Below, one piece after another: positions 23,764 to 37,127 of a stretch of 64,000 nt of DNA (its first letter is position 1; each line of letters begins with the position of its first letter). Under the pieces are notes generated by a model, which was not told where the DNA came from, made no database searches, and was given only the letters and a program-made list of their open reading frames with translations. Source of the DNA: Strongyloides papillosus (lineage: Eukaryota > Nematoda > Chromadorea > Rhabditida > Strongyloididae); contig SRSI01000017.1 of NCBI GenBank assembly GCA_005656395.1, forward strand, positions 620,001-684,000, given 5' to 3'. Made by a program: the position numbers and the translations under genes.

Positions 23764-25002
23764 TCAGTATGTAGGAAAATTACTGTCTATAACTTGATTC
23801 CAGGCATCATATCCACCTATAACGTCCTTAAGAACAACAGATTCACCATTTACTTTTGACTTTATTTTCTCAACAACCTTCTGAGAGTCATTTCCACGAT
23901 GGCAAATAACATAAATATTACTACTTTCTTTTCCTACCCTCTGTTTAATTTCTTCAAAAGATAGTTTATCAACCTCATTAATTGGAATGTTAACTGCATT
24001 CTCCAGATGACAAATCCCAAATTCCTCCTTACTCCTACAATCAATTAACGTGTAGTCTTTATCATCCAATAAAGACAACTCCTTCACCCCAATTCGTTCA
24101 TCCTCTCCAAGTAAACTTATACTCAAAACTTTATCAGTAGCTGTTGCACTACAAAAGACTTCATAATCCACAAGCTCCTTTATAGTTGGCTCATCTCCAC
24201 AAACAACACAGTTCTTATTCCTTCCTCTTAACTTGATGTTCCTTGTTATCCCATCCATGCCATCATACAAAAACAACTTTCCAGCAAAGTTAGGTTTCAA
24301 ACCACCAATTATTTTGATAATCTCTAAAGCCTCCATAGAACCAATAACACCAACAATAGGACCAAGAACACCACCTTCACTACAATTTGTGACACTCTCA
24401 GGTGGCGGTGGAACAGGAAACAAACATCTATAACATGGACAATTCTTGTCATAACTATACGTTGTTAGTTGACCCTCCCAACCAAGGGCTGAACCGGATA
24501 CCAATATCTTGCCATACAAAACTGCAGCATCATTTAGGAGGTACCTTGTCACAACATTATCCGAGCAATCCCCAACAACATCATACTCCATCATGATTTC
24601 CTTAACATTTTTTGACGTTATCAACGTTTCATAAGTCCTAATTTCAATTGACGGGTTCAGTGATTGAATAAAAAACTTCAAGGACACACTCTTATTCATC
24701 CCAACATTTTCTGATTTGTGCCCAATCTGCCTATGGAGATTGTCAATTGATACTCCATCGTGATCAACAATTCCTATTTTACCGACACCAGCAGCAGCTA
24801 GATAAATTGCTACAGGACATCCTAAACCTCCTGCTCCGACTATTAATGCACTGCCATTCTTCAATTTTTTCTGGGCTAAAGATAAAACATTAAAACAGAA
24901 AATATGTATTTTCTCACCTTCAACTCCGAATCCACGGAGAATTAGCTGCCTGGAGAATCGGTTTATGTCTTCTTTTGATAGCGGTGAAATAAATCCAGGC
25001 AT
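23764..25002 (-). CDS. MOCS3: Adenylyltransferase and sulfurtransferase MOCS3/UBA4
   Basis: Exons 24918-25002 and 23764-24875, 398 residues. A 42-bp intron (24876-24917) has no stop and keeps the frame, so the unspliced frame looks continuous. Splicing restores the family sequence G-V-E-A-Q-K-K-L-K-N. The N-terminal E1/ThiF domain has G-A-G-G-L-G-C-P, D-N-L-H-R-Q, zinc Cys pairs (C-P-C-Y-R-C and C-V-V-C) and the catalytic Cys in T-N-C-S-E-G-G. The C-terminal rhodanese domain carries the persulfide Cys in V-I-C-H-R-G-N-D-S-Q. It adenylates and thiocarboxylates MOCS2A for molybdopterin synthesis and URM1 for thiolation of tRNA wobble uridine, in the cytosol. All key residues are present and length is near normal, with a slightly short N-terminus. 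Confidence 0.95.
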   Translation of the reverse strand: MPGFISPLSKEDINRFSRQLILRGFGVEGEKIHIFCFNVLSLAQKKLKNGSALIVGAGGLGCPVAIYLAAAGVGKIGIVDHDGVSIDNLHRQIGHKSENVGMNKSVSLKFFIQSLNPSIEIRTYETLITSKNVKEIMMEYDVVGDCSDNVVTRYLLNDAAVLYGKILVSGSALGWEGQLTTYSYDKNCPCYRCLFPVPPPPESVTNCSEGGVLGPIVGVIGSMEALEIIKIIGGLKPNFAGKLFLYDGMDGITRNIKLRGRNKNCVVCGDEPTIKELVDYEVFCSATATDKVLSISLLGEDERIGVKELSLLDDKDYTLIDCRSKEEFGICHLENAVNIPINEVDKLSFEEIKQRVGKESSNIYVICHRGNDSQKVVEKIKSKVNGESVVLKDVIGGYDAWNQVIDSNFPTY

Positions 25003-25682
25003 TACACGTGAGGTACTGGAAAAAGAGGATTATTAGTTTTCCAATTTAATAATTAAAATGGGATTGTTAAATCATTTAGTGAAATGTTTATAAATATACT
25101 TTTCCCCAACAAATGTCGTGCCAAATAATTATTATGATCAACAGGGTTTTTTTCATCAAAAATTTTATTTTTTATAAAGTTATCTGTTTCAGTATTTGGA
25201 ATTTAGTATTTTGATGGAGCGGCAAAAATTATCCTTAATTACAAAAAAATTTGAATATAAGACAAAGAATGATGTAATTTTTTGTTCGTTAATGTTATGA
25301 AAATGTCTCACTAATCATAATTCAATTTTACTGATGAATAACTAAATTTAACACAAAATACCAACATAAATATTCAAATCAAATTCTCATATTTTATTTC
25401 AAGAAAACAATTTTAAAAAAAATATAAAAAAATATTGCATTAATTTTCATATATAAATAATAGTCTTATTCATAATATTAACTGTATGAGAACAACAAAA
25501 AATTGATATCAAGTTCGTTTTTAATTTCTTGCTTAAATATGCCTTGTTTTTATACATATATATATTAAATATCAGTTTAGTATATTTTCACTGGGAAAAA
25601 AATATAAGAGACAAATAGATTTTGATACAACTTTATATTTTTTAGATTTTGTGTTTCTTCACATTTCTTGTTACTGTACGTG
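25003..25682. other. Intergenic between tail of coiled-coil gene and MOCS3 start
   Basis: About 0.7 kb of A+T-rich DNA upstream of MOCS3 and downstream of the gene ending at 25683. It presumably holds the MOCS3 promoter. No motif is evident. Confidence 0.4.
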
Positions 25683-28600
25683 TTATATTAATCTATCACT
25701 ACTGATTATTGGCTTTTTTATGTTACCATTGATTTGATTGGGAAATGAATTGTTTGATATTGTTTTAACTCTACTACCACCATTATTACCGTTAACCTCA
25801 CTGGAGCTGTTATCTCTCTTAACATTCATTATACCAAACTGTTCAAACAACTGCTCCCGTAAAATACTTATCTCACTTCTCAATGCATCAACTTCATTCC
25901 TCAACTCCTTATCACTTGAACTAACCTCTTTACTCAACCTCGGAGCAGGTTTAGGTGGAGATTGATTATAGTACACCTCATTACCATCAGAGTTATTGTA
26001 ACTTCCATTAACAGCCCCAATCTCCATCTGGCAATTATCACATTTTCCCATTCTACTCTTACTCATCAATTTCTCTTTTGCCATATCTTGTATTCTACTT
26101 CTCATTGCGTATAACTCTTTCTCTATCTGTGAACACTTCTTGTTCATAGTCAATTTTTCGTTTTGTAAATTAGTTACTAATTTATTCAAATGTTCTCTTT
26201 CCTCCTCGGATTTTTGTAGTTGGCACCTTAGAGCATTTTCTCCTTGTTGACTTGCTCTTAACTTTTGTTTTAATTCCCCTAACTCATGTCTGTATGATTT
26301 TTCCTTCTCCTGATATACACGAATCAAGATTTCCTCATTCTGTTCCATGGTTTGCCTTACATTATTCAACTCATTCTCTTTATCCTTTATCAAAGTCTCA
26401 TAATCAACTATCCCACTATCACTAGGTGACGGTGTTATCTGTGGTTGATTAATCAAATGTACATTAGACCCCGGACTTCTACTCCCAATACTCTTCATCG
26501 AACTAGAATGTGTCGATGATGTCATATTACCTGACACATGATAAGAACTCTTCATATTATTCGGAAGGTAGGCATACGTCTCAGAACCGTCACTACAAAC
26601 CTTATCCTTCTCAACATACTCTGCCACTGTATCATAGTCATTCTCTTCTTTATAAAGATTCTGTTGGGGTTTTTGGTTTGAGTAACTTGAAACAGTTAAA
26701 CTGTTATTTATTGGTTTGGGTCTTGAGGGAGCGAATGTTGATTGGTAAGGTGGTGGGTTACCTTTTACAATGTTTGTTATTTGGTTATCTTGAATTGCAG
26801 AGGCATAAGAATCTCTGGAGTTTGGTGATACTTTCATATTTGTATGATGATTTTGATTTCCTTGTACCTCAATTTTTGGAGTTGTTTTAGTTATAGAGAA
26901 ATGTTTCTGGACTGTCCCGGGTTCAGATGTTCCAATAGGTCTGAAAGCTATTGGTCTAATGATAGCGTTATCCTAAAGTAAAAATAAACAATATTATTAA
27001 CATGAAATATAATAAGGATTTTAGTTTAACAATATCCTTTAAAAAAGAGACCTTCTTATCTTGTTTCATCCTAAGATACTGAAATAATTCTCTCCAAAAC
27101 ATGACTATTATTATTATTAATAACAAAGAACTTGATAAAAAGTTATTAAGAAAGATGAAAAGGAGAGTGTGATGGAAACAATTTAAAAAGAATCATCTAA
27201 CGGCAGATGGTTGAGTTGAATGAAGATAAATAAAGTTTAATGACTTTTGTTAAGATATTATTAAACACGCTATTCTGATATTTCTCAATTTAGTATGCAA
27301 TATGTTTTTGTTGTGAATACATAAATAAATGTTTTAGGAATAAAGGTAGGAATATATTTTTATCAATATAAGAATGATTATTAAGATGTATTTGGTATTG
27401 TAATGTAAATGATGAGTTACAGTCAAATATAAATAAAACAGATTAACATATATATATTGTTATATGACTAAATTGATAAGGAAACTTTTATGTAAATGTG
27501 GTGGATGATATTTAAATAAGGAAATGGGATATTAATATATTTTATTTTATTATTTCTTCTCACAGCATGTGCCATAGAAGGTAACATCAAAGAAGGTATA
27601 ATTTATTGGTATTTTAATAGTTTAGTGTTGGAGAGAAATAGATTAAAGATAGTACCGTTAGGAGAATAATTAAATCTATCAATTAATGCCATTCCAAATA
27701 ATATATATAATGATAGTCTGACAAGACTTACACACTACTTTGATGACCTTTTCTGATAAGTAAAGTAATGTACAAATCACTCAAAAACATATTTCTTCAA
27801 AACAACAAAAAAACATACCTGAGGCTTGATCCCCGAATACGGCATTATCCTCGCCGGTGGAGGTAAATTATACTCACTCTCACTCATCTTCTTCTTCCCC
27901 GGGTAACTCTCAATAGTCCTAACCAAATCATGTAACGATTTCATATTCTTTTCATGTTGTGTCGGTTCCTGTTTACCGTTACCTTTCATTGATTTTTGCA
28001 TAATAGCATTGTTATCACGGACACGTAATGTTCTATGTTCCATATCTTTATCACCTATATTTTGTATGTCTTCTTGGAAGTGATTGTCTAGTATTGTTAG
28101 ATTACCCTCTCTTGAAGGTACCTTGGGTAATGAAATATTCAAATAAGCTCTCGGAGGATTGTCAAAGTTTGTGGAACTGGATGTTCTCTTTATCTTGCTT
28201 GGTTCACGGAAAGATGATCTGAAAAATAAGAAAATATAAATATTCTGATTGGAGAGGGGTGAAATATATATATAATATACATATAAAAAAGAGGAGTTAG
28301 TAATCGTTTTTGCAAAATGTAGCATGACAAATTAGATGATTTTCTGTTGATCAAAAGATAAAAATAAAATATAAATAATTTTATTTATTGTTTAATCAAC
28401 AAACTTCATTTTTCACCATATTATTTGTGAAAAAATAAACATGAAAGAATTTTAATACCTCTGTTTTATGGGGAGAGTTGAATGTCAATCAAATATCTTA
28501 TAAATGCTCTTTACAATTTTATAGGTAACATCATAAAAATCTGTAGTGGAGACGGCATTATTTTATAGATTAAAGTTAATAAAAAAGTTTAAAAAAGTTC

Positions 28601-31600
28601 TAAACATTTAACAACAATGATATTATTTAGTAATGAACCAGTAATGATATATGTATAAATGAATAGGAATGATAGAAAGTTTATGTGAAGTTTGACAAAA
28701 GCAAATAGTAAAAAGGGCCAGATATATTAAAATAATATAATATTGTTTTTTATCCTCATAATTAATGGTTGTTAAATATTATAATATATTATTGAAGGAA
28801 ATGAATGTATAAAATTATATTTCCTAGAATATTTTAAAGAAACAACAATGTATGAAAAAAAGTTATTTTCACAATTGAACATAATGATTGATGTATGGAT
28901 GAATAAACAAATAAATGACCATTTAACTTTTTATTCTAAATTTTATTCAATTATACACCTCTTTTCGCTTAAAATAATACTTAAAAATCTACAATAAATA
29001 GGAAACATTTTTTATTGTCAAAAATATGTACAAACAAAAGGTGTTTTTAATAGGTTTTTGTTACACCAACTTTACAAAGTATATAGAATGATGTTCATGT
29101 AAAATGATAGCTTGATATAAAAAAGAAAAGAAAAAGTTTTACATTTAGTGTTAAATAGACAAATAAAAATGTGTTAAAAAGATATTAAATTTATGTTTTT
29201 CTATCAACTCAAGATATTATTATTTGTTCTAGTAAAATGACTTTTTGTTTATATTTCCATTATTTTACTAATACTTTTTAATCTTTATGATTAAAATTTT
29301 CTAATTATAAAGATTCTTTTGTTAATGTAATTAGTTTTAATGATAATTTGTACTGTCTAATGATGGGTTTATAATTGTATATAAACATTTTGGGGCTTCA
29401 AATTAAGGAAGATGTATAATAGAAGAGATGGTATTGTTTCTTTAATTTGACACATACTAATTATGTTAAAGAAACTGTAAAGATAAATAAGGAAGATTAA
29501 GATGTTACGTAAAAAGGATAAAAATAGTATCTAAATGATGGTATTATGAATATTGTCATTTAAGGAAGCGGAATATTAATGTTTCTGGCGGTGGATGTTA
29601 AACTGTATTCTTTCCCTAAATGAGTCAAATATATAATACTTTTGTTATGTTAATAAAGGAGTGAGCGGTACCTTCCTTTTACTGAAATCTGGTAACAATA
29701 AAAGTTAATTTATAATAAACTTGAGAAGGATTAAAAACACAAAAAGAACAGAAGTTTTTGAATACATCTACGAAACTAATGCATATCTTCCCATGAATTA
29801 TATAGAATTTGTAGATAAAGTAAAGTAATTTATTAAAACAATTAACTACATAGCATGTGTTTTTAATTTGAAAATAATTAAAATTGCTTATATTAAAATA
29901 TATGATGATTTTTATGTTATTCTATCATTATTAAGAGTGATAGAAGGTCATCTTTCATATTCTATTAGTCTCAACTTCCTTCACCAAGACAGAAGGTGGA
30001 AATAATTATGTCTATACTCATTTATTCAATTAAGATATATATATATCTATTACTTGTTATGGTATCAAATAACAACATATGCTAAATTTAAGAAATAAGA
30101 TAAATAAGATAGAGGAAATTTATTATAGGTGAGAATATACGATAAAGAAACAGTGAAAAATAAGATGAAGTAATAATAATAAAAGAAGATGATTCTCTAT
30201 TAAATTTCATGTCATAACAATCACACTAAGCTAGTTTACATGAAATTATTGAATCATAAATAATAGTTTCTTAATTTTATTTTGTGGAAATTATACATCA
30301 ATTTGAGTAAAAAGTTTTCATATGATTAATCATCGAAGTAAATAATGTATTTAAATGTATAATAGATTTTAATGATTCATAACGATAGAACTATTATGTT
30401 AAAATATAAATAAATATCTTTAAATACACTTATACATCATAAAATTTTTAACTTGTATAAAATGAGTTAAAGATACTATGGAAAGTTAAAAATTTTTAGA
30501 AAAAGTTTAATAATAACAAATAAATATATTGTATTATACTTTAAATACAATCTTATTCAAATATCATTATTGTTAATAAGCCTGTTGAAGGGAAATACAC
30601 TTGTTAAAGAAATATTTCAAAATTATGTAGTGAAATAGGAAATAACCCAATTTAACAATATAATATTTTGTCACATCTTTGATACATTGCTTTTGACAAT
30701 TAATGCAAAAAATATGCATATATTTGTTGATGATCATTGATAAGTAATAATTGTCTTAATCGGGAACAATTAATACATATCTACATCTCTCATGTCATTG
30801 TGACATAAGGAATATAAAATACAATTATGATAATAAAAAGTAACAACATTTCTCCCTATGCTATATAGTCAACGGCATGTTAATACCTTTAACAAATAAC
30901 AACTCTATATTTATTTAATTTTACTTAGAAGTTTAATCAAATAAAGAATTTTACTATGATGTATTATTTTTTTCCATAAATAGAAAAGGAGTATTTGTAA
31001 AATTTAGTGGTGACAAATGATGGTTGGATTAATCTTATTCCCCTAACAATCTTCTTTCTTCTTTTTTACTCCTCTATAATAGTAAGTTAACAAAAATTCG
31101 AACTAAGAATGAGGTTAATCTTTTTAAGAAGGTAATTATCACCTTCTTAATCCTATGGAAGGAAACGAAAAATCAAATAAATTGTATGACATGTAGGTAA
31201 TGATAAAGATATTTTAATTAAACATTTTTGTTATGTTTTCTTTTACTAAAACACAAACAAATGTCAAATAAATTATCTTATCTTATGATTTAAAGGAAAA
31301 ATAATTGTAACTTTAAAGTTATGTGATAACAAATTTTTACTAATACCATAAAAATCGTAATAATGTTTGAACGCTAAATTAAAAATAATTAGATTACAGT
31401 AATATATAATCATGTTACATGTTAATTACATTTATTAACAATAAATTTACCTAATAATTATCTTGAAGTTAAGATGTAACCTCTAATGACCTTTTAACAT
31501 TTGGTGTAACAATATAATAGTCAAAAGTAACAACAAGATAACTACAATCTGGTATGTGTCTTCACGTTCATTCAAAAAAATATACTCATGAGATATGAAA

Positions 31601-34600
31601 CATCTTCAAGAAAGTTTTGTATAAATATTGCCTTCAAGTATCTATATATGATCACGAGAGGAGAGGGGGAGCAGATGTTTAGCTGTTGCAATTTGGTTTT
31701 GTTTAACGATACACAATACAATTGATAGAGTAATAATTTAGAAATAACTTAAACAATATTAAAAGTGATGTAAGAGGAAGTTGCGCAATTGGTAAGAGTA
31801 TTTAGAAATCAAATCATTTTTATCATCACTTCAATATTGTATCTTCTTCCCCTTCAAACAGATGATGGAGGTTAAAAAATATTTAAAATATTCACGGTAA
31901 TTTTCACATTTTTTTGTTATTATAATATTTGCTAAATGAAAATTATACAAACTTTCAATAGTTCATTTTTTTCGGTAGTAATTTCCGTTCTATTTTTAGA
32001 GAATAAGATAGTATTATATTAATTGAATAAAAGATTGAATATTTAACTGTCAGGAATTAAAGAATGGAAATTCATCAAAAATGAACATTCTTCATACTCT
32101 TAACAAATAAAAATAAAAGATAGTTAAATGTATGAATAAACAGTAATCTATTATATATAAGCAAAATCATGTAACACCTTCATATATGTTTACAAAAGAA
32201 ATTTAGAAGATATGAAGATATTCAAATATACTACTCATCTTTAAAAAATACTCAATTTAATGGATGAATAAATATATATAAGATTAATTGTTAATAAAAA
32301 ATATGGTTTTTTTGGCCCTCCATTGAGATTCTAAGAACAATATTATTAGGTAATAGTTACGAAATTGTTTTATTTAATGATTATTGTATATTTGTACAAT
32401 ACACAACCATCTGCTTATAGTCAAAAATAATTTGTCTTATATCATTTTAAAGTTTTAGTAATCATTAGGAGAAGGATGGATTAATAAAGTTATTAGATGT
32501 AAGAGGAGAACTTGCTGAAAATATGATTATCTTATTATACAAAGTAAATTAGATATTATGTGCATGTATCAAGTATCTTATGGTGGATATTTAGATTTTT
32601 CCCTGTAAGCTGCAGTAATTTCCCATTAAATATTTATCAAAATAAGATTATAAAATATATAGTGTAGTTTTATAAAAATATTAAGCTAGGATAATCTGAT
32701 AAAAATTTTTAATGTGATTTTGACGTAATGAAACTAATTTACAGTCGAGTCATCTTATTTTTGAATATTATATTATTCATCTTATAAAAATATTATAAAT
32801 AGAGACTCTAATTTGTATAGAGAAGAATGGTAACTATAAATGATCTTTACTAGAAAGAACGTAATTCATGTGTAATTTTTTAACAAAATAATTAATTGTT
32901 TCTGTTTGTTAAACAACTTAATATACAAATAAATACATCTCTAAATAATTATAAAAATTTCCAAAGGGTAAGATTAATTTAGAAACAAGAAAAGACAATG
33001 ATAAAAAATAACTAGACAAGGTAATCGGGAAATGAGATTAATAAATGATCTGTAAAAATAGAGTATCCTGATATAAATAGTTTCAATTTCTTTTATTGAC
33101 AGTTGTAAAAAATAACAATATATATTTACTTATCCAATAAAAAAAGGAATCAAAAGTATTTTAAAATCTTACAAATTTTTACACTATCTCTATATAAATA
33201 CTTCAGGAAAGAAAAAACCAACTTTATTAATAGTTAAAAAAACTTCGCTTAAATTGTAAAGTAAATTTAAGTGTGAAGATATGAAAAGAAGATAAACATT
33301 ACAAAGTTGATACAATTTTATGTAGTGGTACTTGTCTTAAATGATTAGTCAGTTTATAACATTAAGTTTTTATTTCTTTTTTTAACGAAATAGTATCTTT
33401 TTATATTATCTTAAATTAACTTACGATTTAATTAAACCACTTCTTGGATGACCAAAATTTTCTTCAATCGTATAGATGGCATTATTTAACGACTTCGATG
33501 TATGTAATGGTCTAATATTTAGATGCATTTTTTCTGGATTTTTATTACTTTCACCATTACCAGTAAATGGAATGAATAGGGAAGGTTTTTTGGTAGAAAA
33601 TAAATTTACTTTATCTCTTATAGGTAAACTATTCAATGAGGTGTTTGAAGTTGATGGCATCTCACAAAATGAAACTACTCTAAATAAAAATTGAAAATAA
33701 ATTAGAAATGCTAGAAATTGATATACATCTTTATGCGTATAAAAGTAAAGATACGTATCATGCACATATATATTCAATTAAAAACTACTTCAATTTCAAC
33801 AAGACGTATTTTTTCATGTAATCAAACTATTAATTTAATATAAACTGGATAACAAAGTGTTTTTTCGATAATACAATCATTAAATCTTCTAAAAGGGAAT
33901 CTCATCTACATATAAAGTAAAAATATGAATAGAATCTTTGACAATTTTACGATGCATCAGAAGTTGTAAAAAGATCTTTGTTTTGTTTACAGGAAAAAAA
34001 GTCAAAGGTTTTTAGCAGTAACAATTAACGTTCTGATTAGAAAATATTACCACTATAATTACAGCAATCCATCAAAAAGTATCCCTCAACATATAGTAGT
34101 AACTTTTGATCATAGGACTAATTTTAATAACAAAAATGTTACACAAAGAAAGCATAAGGTAATTTGATTATCCCTTAAACATGCCATGGTACTTTGTGCT
34201 GAGGATGAGTAAAATAATAATATTTTAATGGACAAATCATTACAACAAAATAAAATATGACCTCTTCTGTTGTTAGGTTTTTGAAGTAATAATGGACAAT
34301 CAATTATCCTTAAGTATAACATTTAATTTTATCTTCTAATCCTTCATGCTACATTTTTAAATCTTTTTTTAATATAAAAACTAACCTTTCCTTTGGAGGT
34401 GGGCAACTGGAGTCCTTCTCTCTTCCACCTTTTTTGCCACTCTGTAGTTTTGTCTTCCACCTCTGAAGTCTATCTTGACTTCCATGTGTTAGATCAAAAA
34501 ATGATTTTGACAGTTTATCTCTAAATGATTTACTACTTGAAAGATTTTTTCCATCTTTCCCATCATTTTTTGATAACGGTACCTCGATACTTGATTTGGA

Positions 34601-37127
34601 CATAACCGTCCCATCCTCCTCATCCTTTATACGCATTGATGACCCTCTAGAAATAAAATTTAAAATATTTAAAATGTGAGTATCACATAAAAAGAAAGTT
34701 AGTAAAATATATATATAATAGTCAAAAGTAATAAAAGTTTATGAAACAAAAAATAATCAATTTTAGAGGTTGTCATTTTCAATATACATTTTATTTAAAA
34801 CACATGGAATAAATTTAAAGAGATCAGCTAATTATTTGCATAAATTGTACAAACTAAAATTCTAAACAAAATTGAAAATATTTTATAAATATTTATGATG
34901 ATATGGTGATGGCAAATAAAAATATGTTATATTATTACTGTTATAGTAATAATAATAATAAACTATTATTGAGGGAATGCGCAACAACTTAGATAAAGTA
35001 AAAGTAACACTTTTTATAATACAATATTTAAATATTTCACATTAGAGTCATATCTAAAAAAAGACCGATGTTTGCGTAAGTATTTTTTTGCAAATAATAT
35101 TTGTCATTCTAACAAAAAATGTCGTAAAAGGTATTTCATCATGGTCATAAAAAAGAATTAGAAACTTTAAAATACAACTTACCTTTTTAATGAATGAGTA
35201 TTATCTAAAATATTGGTAAGAAATTTATTTCTCCTACTCAACGGTAACGTTCCACAATGACTAAAGGTAGCTGTTTTATGTAAACTATTATTTTTGTAAT
35301 TATCTTCATAAAATTCCCCACTCTCCAATAGTTGATTATTTGAGGAATTATTTGTTACGATACTATTCGATGGTACCTGATCAAACCAACAATCCTTCTC
35401 TCCTGATGGTGGTTCCTCCAATATTGATAAAGTAGAATTTTTTAAATTTTTAAATGATAGTGACTTTAGAAGAGAGGAATGTGGAGTTAGTGTATTAGTA
35501 GATTGTGAGTAATTTAGACTTTTATTTAAATATGGAGTAATTGTATTGGTTGAATGCGGTGTTTTGATATCGTTAATGGATTCGTATACTGGATCTGGTA
35601 GTTTGAAAGCAAGATGTCCTGTTGAGGCATATGTTTTGATATCCTATAATGGAAGAAAAAAATTAAATATTCTGAGATAAATCATATTATTGTGTGTGGA
35701 ATTTAAAATAGGGCAATTTATAAGGTAATATATTTTTTGTTAATTTATTCATTAGTAGTTAAATAAAATAACAAATCAATATTGTAGGAGGGTTGTAAAT
35801 AATACAAAAAATATGGAACATTCTAAAAACTTATTGTCAATAAGTAGTAACAAAACCAAACAATTAACTCCGTAAAAAAACAATAAAAGAAAATACTACA
35901 CTAAATATAGACTTCTTTAAAAGATATCTAAAATTCTTACAAACCAAAATTACTAGAATTCTATTAAAACATTCAAATGATAACAAAAAAGAGTGAGGCA
36001 ATTGAGAAAAAACTACAACAAACAATATTAGCGCAATCATTATAATCTTTTGTTATACAATGTAACAAACAAAAACGTTAAATGTAATTTAAAACAAAAG
36101 AAAATTAATAGGCAAAACTCTACGTATATATAAATGAAGTTAATTTTGAATAAAATAAAAATGTTTGCTAATTTGATATTTTAGAGAGACTAAACAATAA
36201 TTAAGTTATAAAATTTCATTTTACCTAATTGCTTGAGTTAGAAAAAAATAATAACTAGAAAAATAAGTTGTAATAAAAATCCATCAAAAATCAACTTTTT
36301 TTAACTAATAAATATATTATATTATTTATGAAGTAATATTTCAAATAAATAAATATATATATTTGTAGACAAAACTTCCTGTTATAATATTGAGGGAAAC
36401 GGGGGGATAAATAAAATCAAAGTGTCTCAATCATATAATCGTTTAAATTAAATGAAAAACCACTATAAAGCTGGTGTGTATAAATGTATCTGGTACAAAT
36501 TATATAATCATTTCAGGTAACCGGATTAATTGGTAGGTATAAAATATTTAGATGTTAGGTTCTTTTAAAAAAAAGGTACTTTAATTAATTTTATAACAAT
36601 TTTTTGTAATTCTCTCTAAATACACTCAATTGTCAATGTAACATTTGAAATATTTAATGATTGGTTATTTATGACAATCTCATAGAGAGAATGTAAAATT
36701 TTTTACAATAGATACTTACAGTTTTTTCCGATGGTTTCGAATGTCCTGAGAAAGTTGGTCTTCTTCCTAATGTCAGAGTCGCTGTTGCATAGTTTTTATT
36801 TTCAATCAGATTACTGGTTGATCTAAAAGGACTACAACTTTTTGAAAACGATTCATTCGAAATTCCTCCTCTGAAAACAAAATATTAGTTAATAAAAGAA
36901 AGGATTTTTTTTTATATTTTTAATATATTTAAAGATTATCTTTTAATGGTAGGTTTAAATGAATGTTATTAAATAAATTTAACCAACTTTTTTAATTTCG
37001 CCAGCCTCATCGTTGAGTTACTATAATGGTTACTACAATTATTATATTTCCGGAAATCACTGTAATTAACTTCATCACTATTCACCGACCGTTGATCGAG
37101 TGCGATCGAATTTTTTTTATAGTTCAT
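25683..37127 (-). CDS. Large coiled-coil protein, seven exons, possibly LZTS/N4BP3 (FEZ1) type
   Basis: Exons 36988-37127, 36720-36870, 35183-35643, 34386-34646, 33425-33679, 27819-28218 and 25683-26972 join in frame to 985 residues; phases match at all six junctions. The first donor is weak (GTTGGT). The N-terminal two thirds are Ser/Asn/Pro-rich and probably disordered. A C-terminal coiled coil (roughly residues 700-830) begins D-Y-E-T-L-I-K-D-K-E-N-E-L and contains M-E-Q-N-E-E-I-L-I-R-V-Y-Q-E-K-E, reminiscent of leucine-zipper tumour-suppressor (LZTS) scaffolds. A second short coil lies near 890-925. C-D-N-C-Q-M may bind metal. Introns of 0.8-5.2 kb are long beside the 40-bp introns elsewhere and suggest elaborate regulation. 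The gene structure is solid; the family call is tentative. Confidence 0.8.
28219..33424 (-). other. 5.2-kb intron of the coiled-coil gene
   Basis: Bounded by GT-AG signals that keep the frame (…I-K-S | S-F-R…). No internal open frame or RNA gene was recognised. It contains one GGTACC at 29667 and long A+T tracts. Confidence 0.6.

Noticed and set aside
31775..31850. Possible tRNA, from a GCGCAATTGGTAAGAG-like D-arm
   Set aside because: No matching T-arm (GGTTCGA type) and no acceptor pairing at the right distance.
34110..34322. Minus-strand 70-codon frame between coiled-coil exons
   Set aside because: It lies in an intron, is hydrophobic with no homology, and its phases do not fit the neighbouring exons.
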